Shown here: positions 10,430 to 21,008 of the stretch, piece by piece | Layout of the letters: each line of letters begins with the position of its first letter | How positions within the stretch are numbered: the first letter of the stretch is position 1 | From: Megamerina dolium | Lineage: Eukaryota > Arthropoda > Insecta > Diptera > Megamerinidae | Assembly: GCA_963854835.1 (NCBI GenBank) | Contig: OY978525.1 | Span: 58,163,855 to 58,227,854, forward strand | DNA: 64,000 bases | Reading direction: 5' to 3' | Position numbers and translations under genes: made by a program | Notes under the pieces: generated by a model | Told to the model about the DNA's origin: nothing | Database searches by the model: none | What the model saw: only the letters and a program-made list of their open reading frames with translations

Positions 10430-11794
10430 AGGGTGACTACGCAAACGAGATCATCACCTCCTGGATGCAGTTCTATTATTCTTCCTAACATCCACTGTTG
10501 TAGAGGTAAGTGATCGTCCTTTATTAAGACCAGCTCGTTGATACTTAGATTAGCTTCTAGTTTCCGCCTCTTTGGTCGTGCTTGGAGATGCGACAGCCAA
10601 TCAGATGACCATCTTTTCCAAAACTGCTGGGTTATTCGCTGAAGCGAGAGATAGTGTGCACCAATACCTGGCGTATCTGTATTGGACTCTGGAGGAGCAA
10701 GTAATGCATCATCAATAAAAAAAATGGCCAGGAGTTAAGACCAATAGGTCGTCAGGATCTGACGTCAACGGACAAATAGGTCTTGAATTGAGACAGGCTT
10801 CAATCCTTACCAGAACCGTAGAAAGCAATTCAAATGTGAGCCTGGTGCTGTCGATCTTTCGCTTCAAGTGGTATTTTACCGACTTAACGTTAGCCTCCCA
10901 TATTCCTCAAAAGTTAGGTGAATATGGTGGATTAAAGCTCCACTGAATGTTGTGCTGTATTAATTTGGGAACGATGTCACATGCGATGGCTTCCGTAAAA
11001 TTCCGTTGATTCAGTTGCAACGCTGTGCGTGCACCGACAAAGTTTGTACCACAGTCACTATAAATGTGGTGACACATACCGCGGCGACTAATGAAACGCT
11101 GCAGTGCATGTAAGAAACATTCAGTTGATATACCGGTGACCGCTTCCAAATGTACAGCTTTAGTGGCCAAGCAAATAAAAATGGCAATGTAGCCCTTATA
11201 CTCCATGTTGCTACGGAAACGTGAAACCTTGAGTTCAATGGCACCCGTGAAGTCCACTCCAGTAGCGTAAAAAGGTCTAGTGAGTGGATTAATGCCATGC
11301 AAAGGCAGGTCTCCCATCAGTTGGTTCATAGCTTTCGGTTTGTTCCGAAAACATTTGACACACTCTCGAAGGTAGTGACGTACGATTTGTCTAGAGTGTA
11401 CTATGCAGAATCTTTGGTGAATGTAGGATAACGTTAGCTGAATACCGCCATGGAGAGTAGGAGCATGCGCATCTAAAATGACTAAACGGGTGAAATGATT
11501 AGATTTCGGTAAAATCATGGGATGTTTTCTATTATAAGGAATGTTGGCTCTCTGCAGGCGCCCACGTACTCGCAGTATTCCATTTTGGTCTAAAAATGGT
11601 GTTAAGCTACAAAGATTACTTTTATTTGGAAGAGGTTCACTGCATCGTATATAACGTAGTTCCTCGTGGAATGCTTCGGATTGAACATGTCGCAAGAGAC
11701 CGTTAAGACCCTTGTGTAGCTCTGCTGTAGTTAAAGGTCCGGCTATGCAGTCGCTGCGATTAGTTTGACGAGCGTTATGAATGAAACGTATCAA
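10430..11794 (-). pseudogene. BEL/Pao pol: integrase and C-terminal domain
   Basis: Minus-strand integrase half of a BEL polyprotein. IRFIHNARQTN, then an HHCC-like zinc-binding region (HAPTLHGG, then LRECVKCFRNK). Catalytic core: YATGVDFTGAIELK (first Asp), HIYSDCGTNFVGA (second Asp; the usual Asn after it is Cys), NPPYSPNF. A TGA then interrupts before [14 protein letters not shown], which supplies the catalytic Glu. The C-terminal region continues LTPGHFF, a frameshift, and LSLQRITQQFWKRW to near 10430, the DUF5641-type end. It inserts retrotransposon cDNA into the chromosome. At least one stop and one frameshift make this copy dead. Confidence 0.9.
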
Positions 11795-11801
11795 GTATGC
11801 G

Positions 11802-13043
11802 CTAATCCGTAAGATCTGAGAAATGGTTTATAAACGAGTCTGCTTGCGCAGCAACATGCACGTGAACTTGTGCTGGCTTAGCTTCGATTTCGATAGCCAT
11901 TCGGTCCATTCCACCAAAGCGGTGAGTTGCGTAAGTCACCAACAGTCGAACCACGTGATGCATAGTCTGCTGGATTTTCGAGTGTTCCAACGTGGCTCCA
12001 CTAATTTTGAGTTCTCAGCGTTAGAATTTTACTGACGCGGTTAGCCACAAATGTTTTCCATCTGTTGATATCGCCTTGTATCCAACAGAGAACTACCGTA
12101 GCATCTGTCCAGTAAAACATTGGATTGTTGTCAATTGATAGATGTAGATTTTTCTTAATCCAGGATGCTAAATTGGCAATAAGCACTGCACTGCACTGCA
12201 AAGCTCAATCCTTGGAATCGTGAGAGGTTTTACTGGAGTCACCTTACTCTTTGCTGCTAGCAAATGAGTGAAAACTATACCAGTTGTGGATTGTAACCGT
12301 ATGTAAACACAAGCGGCGTATGCTGAAAATGATCTGTCGCAAAACGTGTGTAACTCGATCGAGTCCACTGAATGAGGTAATAGATTTATGTATCTTGGTA
12401 TTGATATTGTATGAATCACGGCTAAATTTTGAGTAATTTCTTGCCAATGTCTGCATAAGGCATCAGGAATCATTTTTTCCCATTCGAGGGCCATGGGCTG
12501 GCTATTTGCGTGATCCACCTTCGGACTTATTAATTCTAAAGGATCGAATAAACGAGCGATAGTGGACAGGACAGAACGCTTGCTCGAAGTCGCTTCTATA
12601 TCAGCTTTCATACTGAAATGGAAACTATCACTTTTAGGGGTCCAATATAGACCCAGTGTCTTTATGGTTTCGTTGTCGTTGAGTTGAAGAGATTCATGAT
12701 TATAAAGATGCTCCAGGGGAATATATTGTAGTAGATGTTCCGAGTTGCTTGCCCACTTTCGAAATTCCATTCCAGCCGATTGAAGAGCGCACTTCAACTG
12801 GTCGCGGATTTGAATAGTATGTTTGTATGTTTGTATATCATCTACATACATTTCGCGCTTTAACACATTTTCTGCAAGAGGAAAACGCTGCATTTCATCA
12901 AGAGCAATTTGATGCAACACGCGAATTGCTGTGAACGGTGCAGATGCAGTGTCAAAGGTAACCGTCGTCAAGCAGAATTGCTGTATCTGATCATTGTCGC
13001 CCCTCCATATGATTCGCTGATATTGAGCATCGTCAGGATGCAT
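11802..13043 (-). pseudogene. BEL/Pao pol: reverse transcriptase C-terminal part and RNase H
   Basis: Begins at MHPDDAQYQRIIWRG, in the middle of the palm domain. The polymerase active site is in KREMYVDDIQTY (YVDD). The connection region includes GLYWTPKSDSFHF and LFDPLELISP, and PLTIPRIELC is the typical BEL motif. A frame change near 12170-12200 leads to MFYWTDATVVLCWIQGD of the RNase H-like region, and another leads to NPADYASRGSTVG. The fingers and motif A of the RT and all of the protease are missing upstream, because the reading ends within 20 bases of the MITE at 13062. It copies the element RNA into DNA; inactive here. Confidence 0.9.
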
Positions 13044-13061
13044 GTTGTGAACACATATATA

Positions 13062-13465
13062 TGATGACAGAGTGAGCGCTACAGGCGTTGCTATGCTTGA
13101 AGTTACAACCGCTATTGCTATATCAATCTTTGACGTGTCAGATTAAGCGCTATATTGTGTGCTACATTGTGTGGTTTTTGAGAGAGAGAAATAAAAAGCA
13201 ATCCGAAAAACCGTTTAAAAAACAACGCACGCATGCACCCACATTGTCCATATCAAATTTTTTATTTGAACTCTCTCTCACTTCAATATGTCGCTGCTAT
13301 AAATCATTTCACTACTAGCTTTATAGCGGCCAAGCACTGAAACTATTTTGTAGCTCTGCTCTCACTCTGACAACATTTGAGTGAGTAAGTAAACACAAGC
13401 AGAGTTTTATAGCAAGTTGTAGCGACATATCGTAGCAACGCCTGTAGCGCTCACTCTGTCATCAG
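13062..13465. mobile_element. MITE copy 2, inverted relative to copy 1
   Basis: 404 bp, starting TGATGACAGAGTGAGCGC and ending with the complement. Reverse-complementing it gives copy 1 (9118-9526) almost base for base. It abuts the truncated start of the BEL RT. Its right flank (13466-13504) repeats the right flank of copy 1. Confidence 0.85.
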
Positions 13466-13870
13466 CCTTATTCCTGAAGAAACGAGTGCAAAAGCAACAA
13501 CAAATACGCAAGCGTAGATGCGTGTGTGTACTAATGCGAGTGTAATCGGCAAAAGAACAACTTGTGTGTTGATTTTAGTGGCTGATGGATGGCACAAAAA
13601 TAACAAAATCTTCAAAAATGCTTTGACAATCGCAAGTGCTACTCGTATGTTGCCGATTGAAATAATTATCAATGAAAAATATAGTATTTTGCTGAGCATA
13701 CGTACATATACTTTTTATACAGGCAAATAGAAAGAAACGGTGGTTGACATGCGTTTGTCATTTTGATTGTGTATATGCAGATGTTTATATTCATATGGTA
13801 TATGGATAGAATAACAATAGATTGCCCATGCGTATTGGATATTGATAACGCATTTTTATTTTTCATATAG
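13466..13870. other. No gene recognised
   Basis: Apart from the first 39 bases shared with the flank of MITE copy 1, I see nothing identifiable here. Confidence 0.5.
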
Positions 13871-13873
13871 ATT

Positions 13874-14748
13874 TTATTTTAATATAATTTTCACGATTTT
13901 ATACAAAACGAAATTGAATATATCAGGGGAGCATGGAAAACAAGAAGTGAAATCAAGAGGAAGACACTCCAATGCACCAAATTGTGTAATTTCCTTTTTC
14001 AAGTCACTCCACAAATGTTCTATGCGATTTAAGTCCGCACTCGATGGCGGCCATTCTAAAAGACGGATTGAATTGTTCTCAAAGAACTTTTTGGTTAATT
14101 TAGCCGTATGTTTTTGGTCGTTAACTTGCTGGAATCTCCAAATAACGAGCATATTTTCTTCGGCCCATGGCAGCATAAAATTTTGAAAAACCTCAACATA
14201 TTTTTCTTTCAATAAAGTACCATCAATTCGACAAAGCGGACCAACACCATTCCAGGAGAAGCATCCCCCTCCGCCATGCTTAACGATCGACTACACATAC
14301 TTTGGGTCTAGTTCAGAATTTTTTGGGCGTCTTACATACATTCTACCATGTGGACCTATGCGATTAATTTTAGTTTCATCACTCCAGACTATAAATTTCC
14401 ATTGGTGTTCAGTTCAAGCTGAGTGTTCTGCAGCGAATTCCAAACTGCGTTTCTATTGGTTAGACGTCAGCAAATGTTTCTTGCGTGCGATTCTTCCATG
14501 AAGGCCAGATTCAACCAAACGACGTGCAACAGTACGTTTTGATATGGAGACTCCGTAGTCCGAATGGATCTCCCGTTAAATGGCTGCAGAACTTTTTCTT
14601 GGGTCCATTTGAAATGGCTAATAGCATTAAAAACCATCTCTTTCGAACATTTCATTTGATTTACAATTTCCTGATATGAAAATCCTGGGGCTTGAAGCTC
14701 AATTATTGCTTTTCTAAGGTCTGTAGTACAACTCTTCGCTTTACCCAT
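13874..14748 (-). pseudogene. Tc1-like transposase (DD34E), inactivated
   Basis: Starts MGKAKSCTTDLRKAIIELQ at 14748. The helix-turn-helix region continues to EKVLQPFNGR; several frame breaks span the middle, where KFIVWSDETKIN with the first Asp can be read. The C-terminal part reads RFQQVNDQKHTAKLTKKFF and WPPSSADLNRIEHLW. In the family the second motif is QQDNDPKHT; here the first Asp is Val, so a catalytic residue is lost. With Val in the Asp position the spacing to the Glu of RIEHLW is 34 residues. Terminal inverted repeats were not found, so the ends are undefined. Confidence 0.85.
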
Positions 14749-14951
14749 ATTTACTATCTTATGGACACTTAAATTTTATTTAAAACACCTTCTTTATTCT
14801 TTCAAATATTTAATATTATCTGATTTTCACAATTATACAAAATTCTTGTAGTTTAAATGTAACCAGATTCAACGTTTCTAATTACGTGTCACACTCAAAA
14901 CGCACTGCAAGCAAATAAATTAAATTTTTTTGTGAAAGCTAAAAAGTACAC

Positions 14952-15311
14952 GGGTGCCGTAGCTCAGTGGTTAGTGTGTTCGCCTTCTGATCTGTAGGTC
15001 GTGGTTTAATCCCCGGCTGATGCATAACAAATTTAATATCGATAAGATTTTTCTTTCGAACGGTACCCACCTGTCGGCAAGCAATTGGCAATTCTTCCGA
15101 CAGTAACAACTTGCCATGAAAAAGCTTCTTAAAGAACTCTGTGACAAAGCTCAGAAAAAGTGATGTCACAAGTGTTCTGCCCTTCGGAACCGGCTAAAAT
15201 AAGTAGGTCCCTTCTAATATTGTCCAAAATTTATGACGCACAACAGTAATGGAAGAGAAGCTCGGTCAATGAGCCCTTTGGGGCTTTATGTGCCACATAT
15301 TTATTTATTTT
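14952..15311 (+). mobile_element. tRNA-derived SINE, copy 1 (with head)
   Basis: About 360-bp short interspersed element with a tRNA-like head (starts GGGTGCCGTAGCTCAGTGG), a family-specific body and an ATTT-repeat tail. It is flanked by a 12-bp target duplication TAAAAAGTACAC (14940-14951) / TAAAAAGTATAC (15312-15323) with one mismatch. Two further copies on the other strand lie at 36361-36650 and 41360-41634. Transcribed by RNA polymerase III and mobilised by a partner LINE according to what is known of SINEs; the partner here is unknown. Confidence 0.85.
14959..15012 (+). promoter_or_regulatory. RNA polymerase III A and B boxes of the SINE
   Basis: A box: TAGCTCAGTGGTTAG around 14959-14974. 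B box: GTGGTTTAATCC at 15001-15012, close to the consensus GGTTCGAATCC. The spacing is that of a tRNA gene. The anticodon-like loop contains GAT, but the stem has a mismatch, so the parent tRNA is uncertain. Confidence 0.7.
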
Positions 15312-15459
15312 TAAAAAGTATACGATGTAACGGGACATTTTAAATGAAGGAAAGAAGAAGAGACCTTAAGCGAAAAAAAAAATTCATACTGAAATCAAAG
15401 TTTGGTAGATCTAATGTGAGAAAAATATTTTAAAAGTATCGTTTGTAATTAGTTGACAA

Positions 15460-15520
15460 CAGCTGTATATAATATGATAATATAGAATGTATTTATGTAA
15501 GTATTTATGTACATGCTACA
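15460..15520 (-). repeat. Start of gypsy 3' LTR, with polypurine tract
   Basis: On the minus strand the integrase frame is followed by AAAAAAGGCAGG (15532-15521), a typical polypurine tract, then TGTAGCATGTACATAAATAC. This matches the 5' LTR start at 33305 (TGTTGCATGTCCATACATAC) for about 60 bases. Beyond that the two LTRs diverge or one is deleted. Confidence 0.65.
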
Positions 15521-15649
15521 CCTGCCTTTTTTATATTCTACAGTAAATTTATTCTTAATATTGATATTGCTTTGGTTTGGTATTTACTTCTAAATTTTTG
15601 TTGTATCATACATCATTTTATCGTAAGTATATATATTTCTCATTAATTA

Positions 15650-16694
15650 TATCGTCGTAATCTGTCCAAGTGCACTTTTAATGTTTTGTTATTATAATCT
15701 GTTAATATACAATTGTTTTTATCATCTATTATTCTTTCAGATCTTTTATAGACTATTTGTAATCGTAGTTTTATTTCTTTTCCATATGCTTATAAATTTT
15801 AAATTGGGTCTATATTGTCATTAATGACGAAGTCATATGTGTGGTGGTTTCCCAAATACTAGCTCGAATTGGCAGAAGTCATGTATCACTGATGGTGTAG
15901 TATGAAGTAATAAGTAAAATAGTTTAAGAATGTATCCCGGGCTGTTTTATCTATTGAAATGTAAGATCGAAGATATTCATTAAAAGCACTGTGATTTCTT
16001 TCCATAGTTCCAAGTGTTTGGTGATGGTGTGCTGTTATTCGGTACCCATATCAGTAATTATTTTCTTCATGGGGCCGTAGACGAGTATTACATATTCAAA
16101 TATTGACTTTGCTATTGTCTTTACATTTTTGTTAATGACTGGTACTGATATTAAGTATTTTGTTAGGTCACATATTATGGTGACCGCATATATTAAATAT
16201 TGCCATTTTCTGATTTTGGTAATGGCCCAATCGTGTTCATTTTAACTACGTCATATGCCTTGGTTGGTATTTCAGTGATCACATTTTTTACATATCTGGT
16301 AATATCTCTTGTCATATTTTTCCAATAATAGTTTTGTCTTATTTTCTTTAATCTACGAGTGATACCTGGGTGGCCTCCCCATATTGGATCATCGTGCAAT
16401 TTTTGTAAAATTTCTATCTTTTTGTCATCATTTTTTATTTGTGTTATTTTGGGCGTCAGTTCTATTTTTATATTCTCCAGGATTTTATTTCCTTTTAATT
16501 TATATTCAATGATCCAGTTCTTTTTAAATATGTCATCATTTAATGTCTTCTGCAGCATTTTCACCTTATTATTGATTGCTATTTTCACAATCATTGGAAA
16601 TAATTGATTTAGATCAATTTTCCCATTATCAATAAGATGGTGTATTTTTATAGTGATCACTTTTTTTCTTTGTTTATAGTCGACTCTTCTTATA
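15650..16694 (-). pseudogene. Gypsy integrase region
   Basis: Minus-strand integrase. LHDDPIWGGHPGITRRLKK and YYWKNMTRDITRYV form the N-terminal zinc-binding module, whose Cys pair has been lost (VKNVITEIP follows directly). The core starts YDVVKMNTIGPLPKSENGN (first Asp position is Asn), then CDLTKYLISVPV and IITDMGTE (second Asp) and, after a deletion and frame change, LGTMERNHSAFNEYL with the catalytic Glu. DRLRRYN ends the frame near 15650. The N-terminal side is cut at 16694 by the MITE insertion. Inactive. Confidence 0.85.
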
Positions 16695-17269
16695 CAGGGT
16701 GATTTTGTAGCAACTTTCTTTTTGGCAACACTGTTTTTGGCAGCCCGGCTGTTTTCATGTAACATGTTACTGTCAAACATGTTTAGTTTGGTCTATAATT
16801 TAACCATGAATCGACTTACAAACGAAAAACGCTTGCAGATTATTGGTTTTTATTATCAAAATTCATGCTCGGTTCATTCATTCATTCATTTTATGGTCAG
16901 TTTGGGGCCTTCTGAGGAGGCTATTCGGAATCTTGTGACTAAATTTCGCACCAAATTTACATTATTGGACATCATTGGACCAACACGCATACGGACAGAG
17001 GAAAATATCGCAGCTGTATCTGCCAGTGTTGTTGATGACCGTGAATTATCGATTTATTCGTGAGATACCGTCCGATATGTAAGAGAGAGTATGCCAAAAT
17101 TGGACCCAGCGTTTGAACCATTTGGGGCGCAGCCGCGGTCAACATTACATGAAATCAGCTTTAAACATTGAATTATCGTTCATCGACTCAAATGAAAATT
17201 TCATACGTATCTCTAAATTTTATATGTTTTTTTTTTAAATCAAATCCGAAGGCTCTTAAAAAATCGCCT
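16695..17269 (+). mobile_element. Internally deleted mariner-type MITE
   Basis: 575-bp element with imperfect TIRs, CAGGGTGATTTT at the left and the complement of CAAGGCGATTTTTTAAGAG at the right, bounded by TA on both sides (16693-16694, 17270-17271). It retains the first about 80 codons of a transposase (MNRLTNEKRLQIIGFYYQN to TEENIAAVSASVVDDREL) and then jumps to the C-terminal end (REIPSDM, ERVCQNWTQRL, GRSRGQH) in another frame. The entire catalytic centre is deleted. The transposase resembles the DD41D elements here but is a different family. It sits inside the gypsy integrase/RNase H boundary. Confidence 0.85.
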
Positions 17270-17399
17270 TGTATATATACAGTCGCCATTAATTGATAGC
17301 TTGGCTCTGTTTTAATTTATTTTTATTCTGAACCCCTCGTATATTCTATTATTTTCCAATGAATTTTGTTCTTTAGAAGAATATGGTTATTCTTGTTTA

Positions 17400-18424
17400 T
17401 TTTCTTTTTTATTTTGTAGTAGTTGTTACTTTCAATATATGATTTTTATAATTTTTATTTCGGAAAAGTCTATACACGACAAAGCAACAGCTGTATAGTT
17501 TTTTTACCCCGGAAGTACTCAACGGTGCAGTCATATTCCTCTAGATCTAATCTCTTACATGAGAGTTTTGAAGATGGATTTTTCATTGCAAACAGATACG
17601 ACAATGGTCGATGATCGCTTTTGACCATAAATTTAGTTCCATAAATATATGGTCTGAGGTGTAAAATGGCCCAGTGGATTGCTACTAGTTCTTGCTAAAT
17701 TGTAGATTTATTACTTTCACCTTTTGTGAAGGGCCTTTATGCGAAAGCAACTAGTAATTGTAATCCATTATACTCTCGACTAAGTACCGCACCACATGCT
17801 TATTTACTAGCATCAGTTGTTATACAGAATTGCCTTTGGATATTTTAGATATTTGAATGCGTTTTCACATTCTGCAGTCCATTCGAAAGATACGTTTTTT
17901 CTACAAAGTCTCGTTAGGAGTCATGAATGTTCTGTGAAATATGGTATAAAACGTCTATAGTAGTTGCAAAATGCTACAAACCGTTTTGTTTCATTGGCGT
18001 CTTTATGCATTGGATAGTCAAGAATTATTTTAAAGTTATTACCATCTGGAAGAATGCCTTTATCTGTACATTTGTGTCTTAAATAGGTTACTTCGTGACT
18101 AAAGAATGTGCATGTCTAGATGAAGTTTTAGATTATACTTTTTGCATATTTCAAGTACATCTGTGAAGTTTTTGAACATATGCTTTCTGATCGTCCTAAT
18201 ACTACTAAATCATCCATGTAAAGATAAGCTTGTTCTGGTGATAAACCTGCAAATGCAATTGCCATTTTTTGGAATGAGTTTGGCGCTATTTTTAATCCAT
18301 ATGCAAGACGTTTGAAACGGAATGAGCCTTTATCTGTTGAGAAGGGTGTGATATTCCTCGAGTTTTCATCTTGCTCAATCTCCTTTAATCTACGACTAAT
18401 CTCCATCTTTTGGTCGCGCTTCAT
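17400..18424 (-). pseudogene. Gypsy reverse transcriptase and RNase H region
   Basis: RT: TPFSTDKGSFRFKRLAYGLK and APNSFQKMAIAFAGL, then AYLYMDDLVVLGRS with the YMDD active site (about 18200-18240). After frame breaks the RNase H reads ACGAVLSREYNGLQLLVAF and then KFMVKSDHRPLSYLF (17560-17640, the TDH-like motif as SDH) and RLDLEEYDCTVEYFRG. The N-terminal RT portion (motif A) is missing between the Met at 18424 and the DD41D insertion. Polymerase and RNase H of the gypsy element, inactive. Confidence 0.85.
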
Positions 18425-18949
18425 GGTAGTGATTTTTTCGGTACTAACAAAATTATACTAGCTGCATTCTTTTGTGAGTTGCAAAAGAACATAAACATAC
18501 ATATAACTTCCCTTTTACTTGAATATAATTTCCCTCTAGTTACTTAGCAACGCTGGTCGTATATATGGTCGTTCGTGAAATTTATAAACGAAATAAAAAT
18601 AAAAAAGAAATAATTCTGCGGAATCTGTGGTAAATATATTCGTTTCTTTAAAATAAATTTTTATTTGCACTTGCTTTATTTTGCTTATTTTTGTTTATAT
18701 TTACAATAATTTGACGTGTTGTTGAAATTTCCCATTCTAGTAGTCTATTCAAAATAGTGCTGTTTTTTTACTCTCCAATACTATAACTCAGGTCGATTAA
18801 AATATAGGCAACTTCAATTGAACTCGGTTAAAATAGACGATGTCGCTTATTTTGGTTGTTGCTTTGCATGTATCATCTTTTATTAATTTATCTATTTGTC
18901 TATTTATTTCTTCTTTATGTGTGTGTGGTATTCTGTAATTTTTAATATA

Positions 18950-20257
18950 AAGGGTTATCCATTTTGCGGTTTCAAAAGTAAATGTAAATAAAACACATAT
19001 AAAATATTTTTTATCATGATATTTCTTTTTTATTATAAAGTTTGAACGTTGACATTATGTGTGAAATACTACATCATTTAAATGACCACCACACGAATTG
19101 TTGCAAGCATCGATTCTTTTGAGGTAATTTTCGACCACTTTTTGACACATATTGGGCGGTATCTCAGCCATAACGTGACGAATGTTGGTTTTTAGGTGCT
19201 CAAGAGTTAAAGGTTTATCTGCATAAACACGGTCTTTCGCGTAGCCCCACAAAAAAAAAGTCAAGTGGTGTCAAATCGCATGATCTTGGTGGCCACTTGA
19301 TATCGCCACGACGAGAAATTACGCTGCCAGAAAATTTCTCTTGCAATAAAGCCATATTCGCTCGAGTTGTGTGGCATGTGACACCGTCTTGTTGAAACCA
19401 CATATTCTCTAAGTCGTATTCTCCAATAGCAGGCAAAAAAATGTCGGTCTGTATCATATGACCATAACGCTCCGAATTGACGGTGACAGTCGTTCCATCG
19501 TCGTTTTCGAAGAAGTAAGGTCTAATCACACCTCCGGACCAAAGAGCGCACCAAGCAGTGACTTTTTATGGATGTAGTGGCCTCTCTTCAATTACTTGAG
19601 GATTCTCAGAACCCCAAATACGACAATTTTGTTTGTTAACATACCCACCGAGTGAGAAATGTGCTTCGTCGCTGAAGAAAATTTTGTTCGAAAAATCACC
19701 GTCCACCGCCTGTTGTTCAAGCACCCATTCGACGTATCTACGACATTGTGAATGGTCAGCTGGCTTCAGTTGTTGTGTGAGCTGGATTTTATATGGATGT
19801 AGGTGTAGATCCAAATGCAAAATACGCCATAATGTGTGTAAGACAGTCCTAATTCCTGAGAACGCCAAGGAATCGACACATTCGGGTCTTCGGCAACACT
19901 TTCACTTACAGCAGCGATATTTTCGGTGGTACGAGCGAAACGATGATGCACAGGCCTTACAATATCTGTAACCGATCCAGTCTCTTCATATTTCTTCACA
20001 ATTTTGAAAATTGCTTGCGTAGTTGGACGATTATGTAAACCATAATCTCCTCTTAAAGCACGATATGTGGCTGTGGCAGAATCACCATTTTTGTAGTAGG
20101 TTTTTACAATTTGAATGCGTTGTGCCATAGTTAAGCGATCCATTTTCGCAAATGTCAGACTTTGAACTGAAAAATAAAGAAATTGTTTTAACAACTCAGT
20201 TTGATAGATGTCGAATTCTAGCCCTATACTTTTGAAACCGCGAAATGGATAACCCTT
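18950..20257 (-). mobile_element. DD41D (rosa-like) element, copy B
   Basis: 1308 bp with termini AAGGGTTATCCATTT and complement, flanked by TA duplications at 18948-18949 and 20258-20259. It is inserted in the gypsy element between protease and RT. Internally it is nearly identical to copy A at 6325-7601. Confidence 0.92.
19055..20143 (-). pseudogene. DD41D transposase, copy B
   Basis: Starts MDRLTMAQRIQIVKTYYKNG at 20143. The frame breaks at the same AC-rich run as in copy A, then reads LWRILHLDLHLHPYKIQL. IFFSDEAHFSLGGY gives the first Asp. A CAA-to-TAA change follows PLHP at 19566. Then FQQDGVTCHTTR (second Asp; Ala to Val next to it) and RSCDLTPLDFF (third Asp). A run of nine T then shifts the frame; copy A has seven there, and eight would restore it. 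The end WGYAKDRVYADKPL to VVFHT is in the third frame. Inactive. Confidence 0.9.
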
Positions 20258-20351
20258 TACCTCACTTTTCAATCTCAGTTTTTGTTTGTTAAAATTGTTT
20301 GATGATATTTTTTCAGTTTCTAGTGCAAAAACGTCTATAGACTTCTATGTT

Positions 20352-20950
20352 CTATGATATTGTTTCGTAATTATTCAGGCTTTCGGTATTTATATCAACG
20401 TTTGAAACAACTGTGTTATCATTTGTTGTATTGATTATTCTAACAAACGTATTGGCATTAGTTGTTACGGTGTTTGCAACGAATACTCCAGCTTGTAGGT
20501 TCTGATGTGGAATTAGTATTTCTTTTTCTGGACTTTGGATGATTATTTGTCTGATAACCTCAGATCTTACCGGTATTACTATTGTATTGATATATATTGA
20601 ATTAGGCAATTGAATTGCTCTGTCTTCATAGAAATCGTGTGGTCTTATTATCAAATAGTCTTTGTTTTCTTGATAATCGAGAATACAGTTGTATTTCTTA
20701 ACAAAATGAAGTCCTAGTATTCCATCGGATGCGATGGGAAAACCGTCATATACTACGTGAAATTCGTGTTTTATTAGTAGGTTTTCAATTTTTAGATCTG
20801 CTTTAACTTTTCCTAGTGTTGGTATTGCGCTTTTTCCAATACTATACAGGCTTGTCATTGGATTTATGTTTATTGTGGTGTTTTCCACCTGTCCAATTTT
20901 TATTAATGATATATCCGTATCTCTGTTAGATTTAAGTTACTTTTACCGTT
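20352..20950 (-). pseudogene. Gypsy protease region
   Basis: Minus strand. The active-site region is decayed: TDISLIKIGQ can be read where DTGADISLIK is expected. The rest is intact for about 178 codons: IASDGILGLHFVKKYNCILD is the flap/helix region of gypsy proteases, and HQNLQAGVFVANTVTTN matches the protease-RT linker of the mdg1/412-like group. It ends at 20352, close to the DD41D insertion. Cleaves the polyprotein; here without a normal DTG. Confidence 0.75.
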
Positions 20951-21008
20951 ATTTTTATTTTCGTTTGTTGAGTACTTGTGGTTTGTACGATTTCCGTACC
21001 TTCTGATG

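Noticed and set aside
14952..15025. Possible genuine tRNA gene
   Set aside because: The head has A and B boxes but a mismatched anticodon stem, and it is fused to a repeat body that recurs twice in the window, so it is a SINE.
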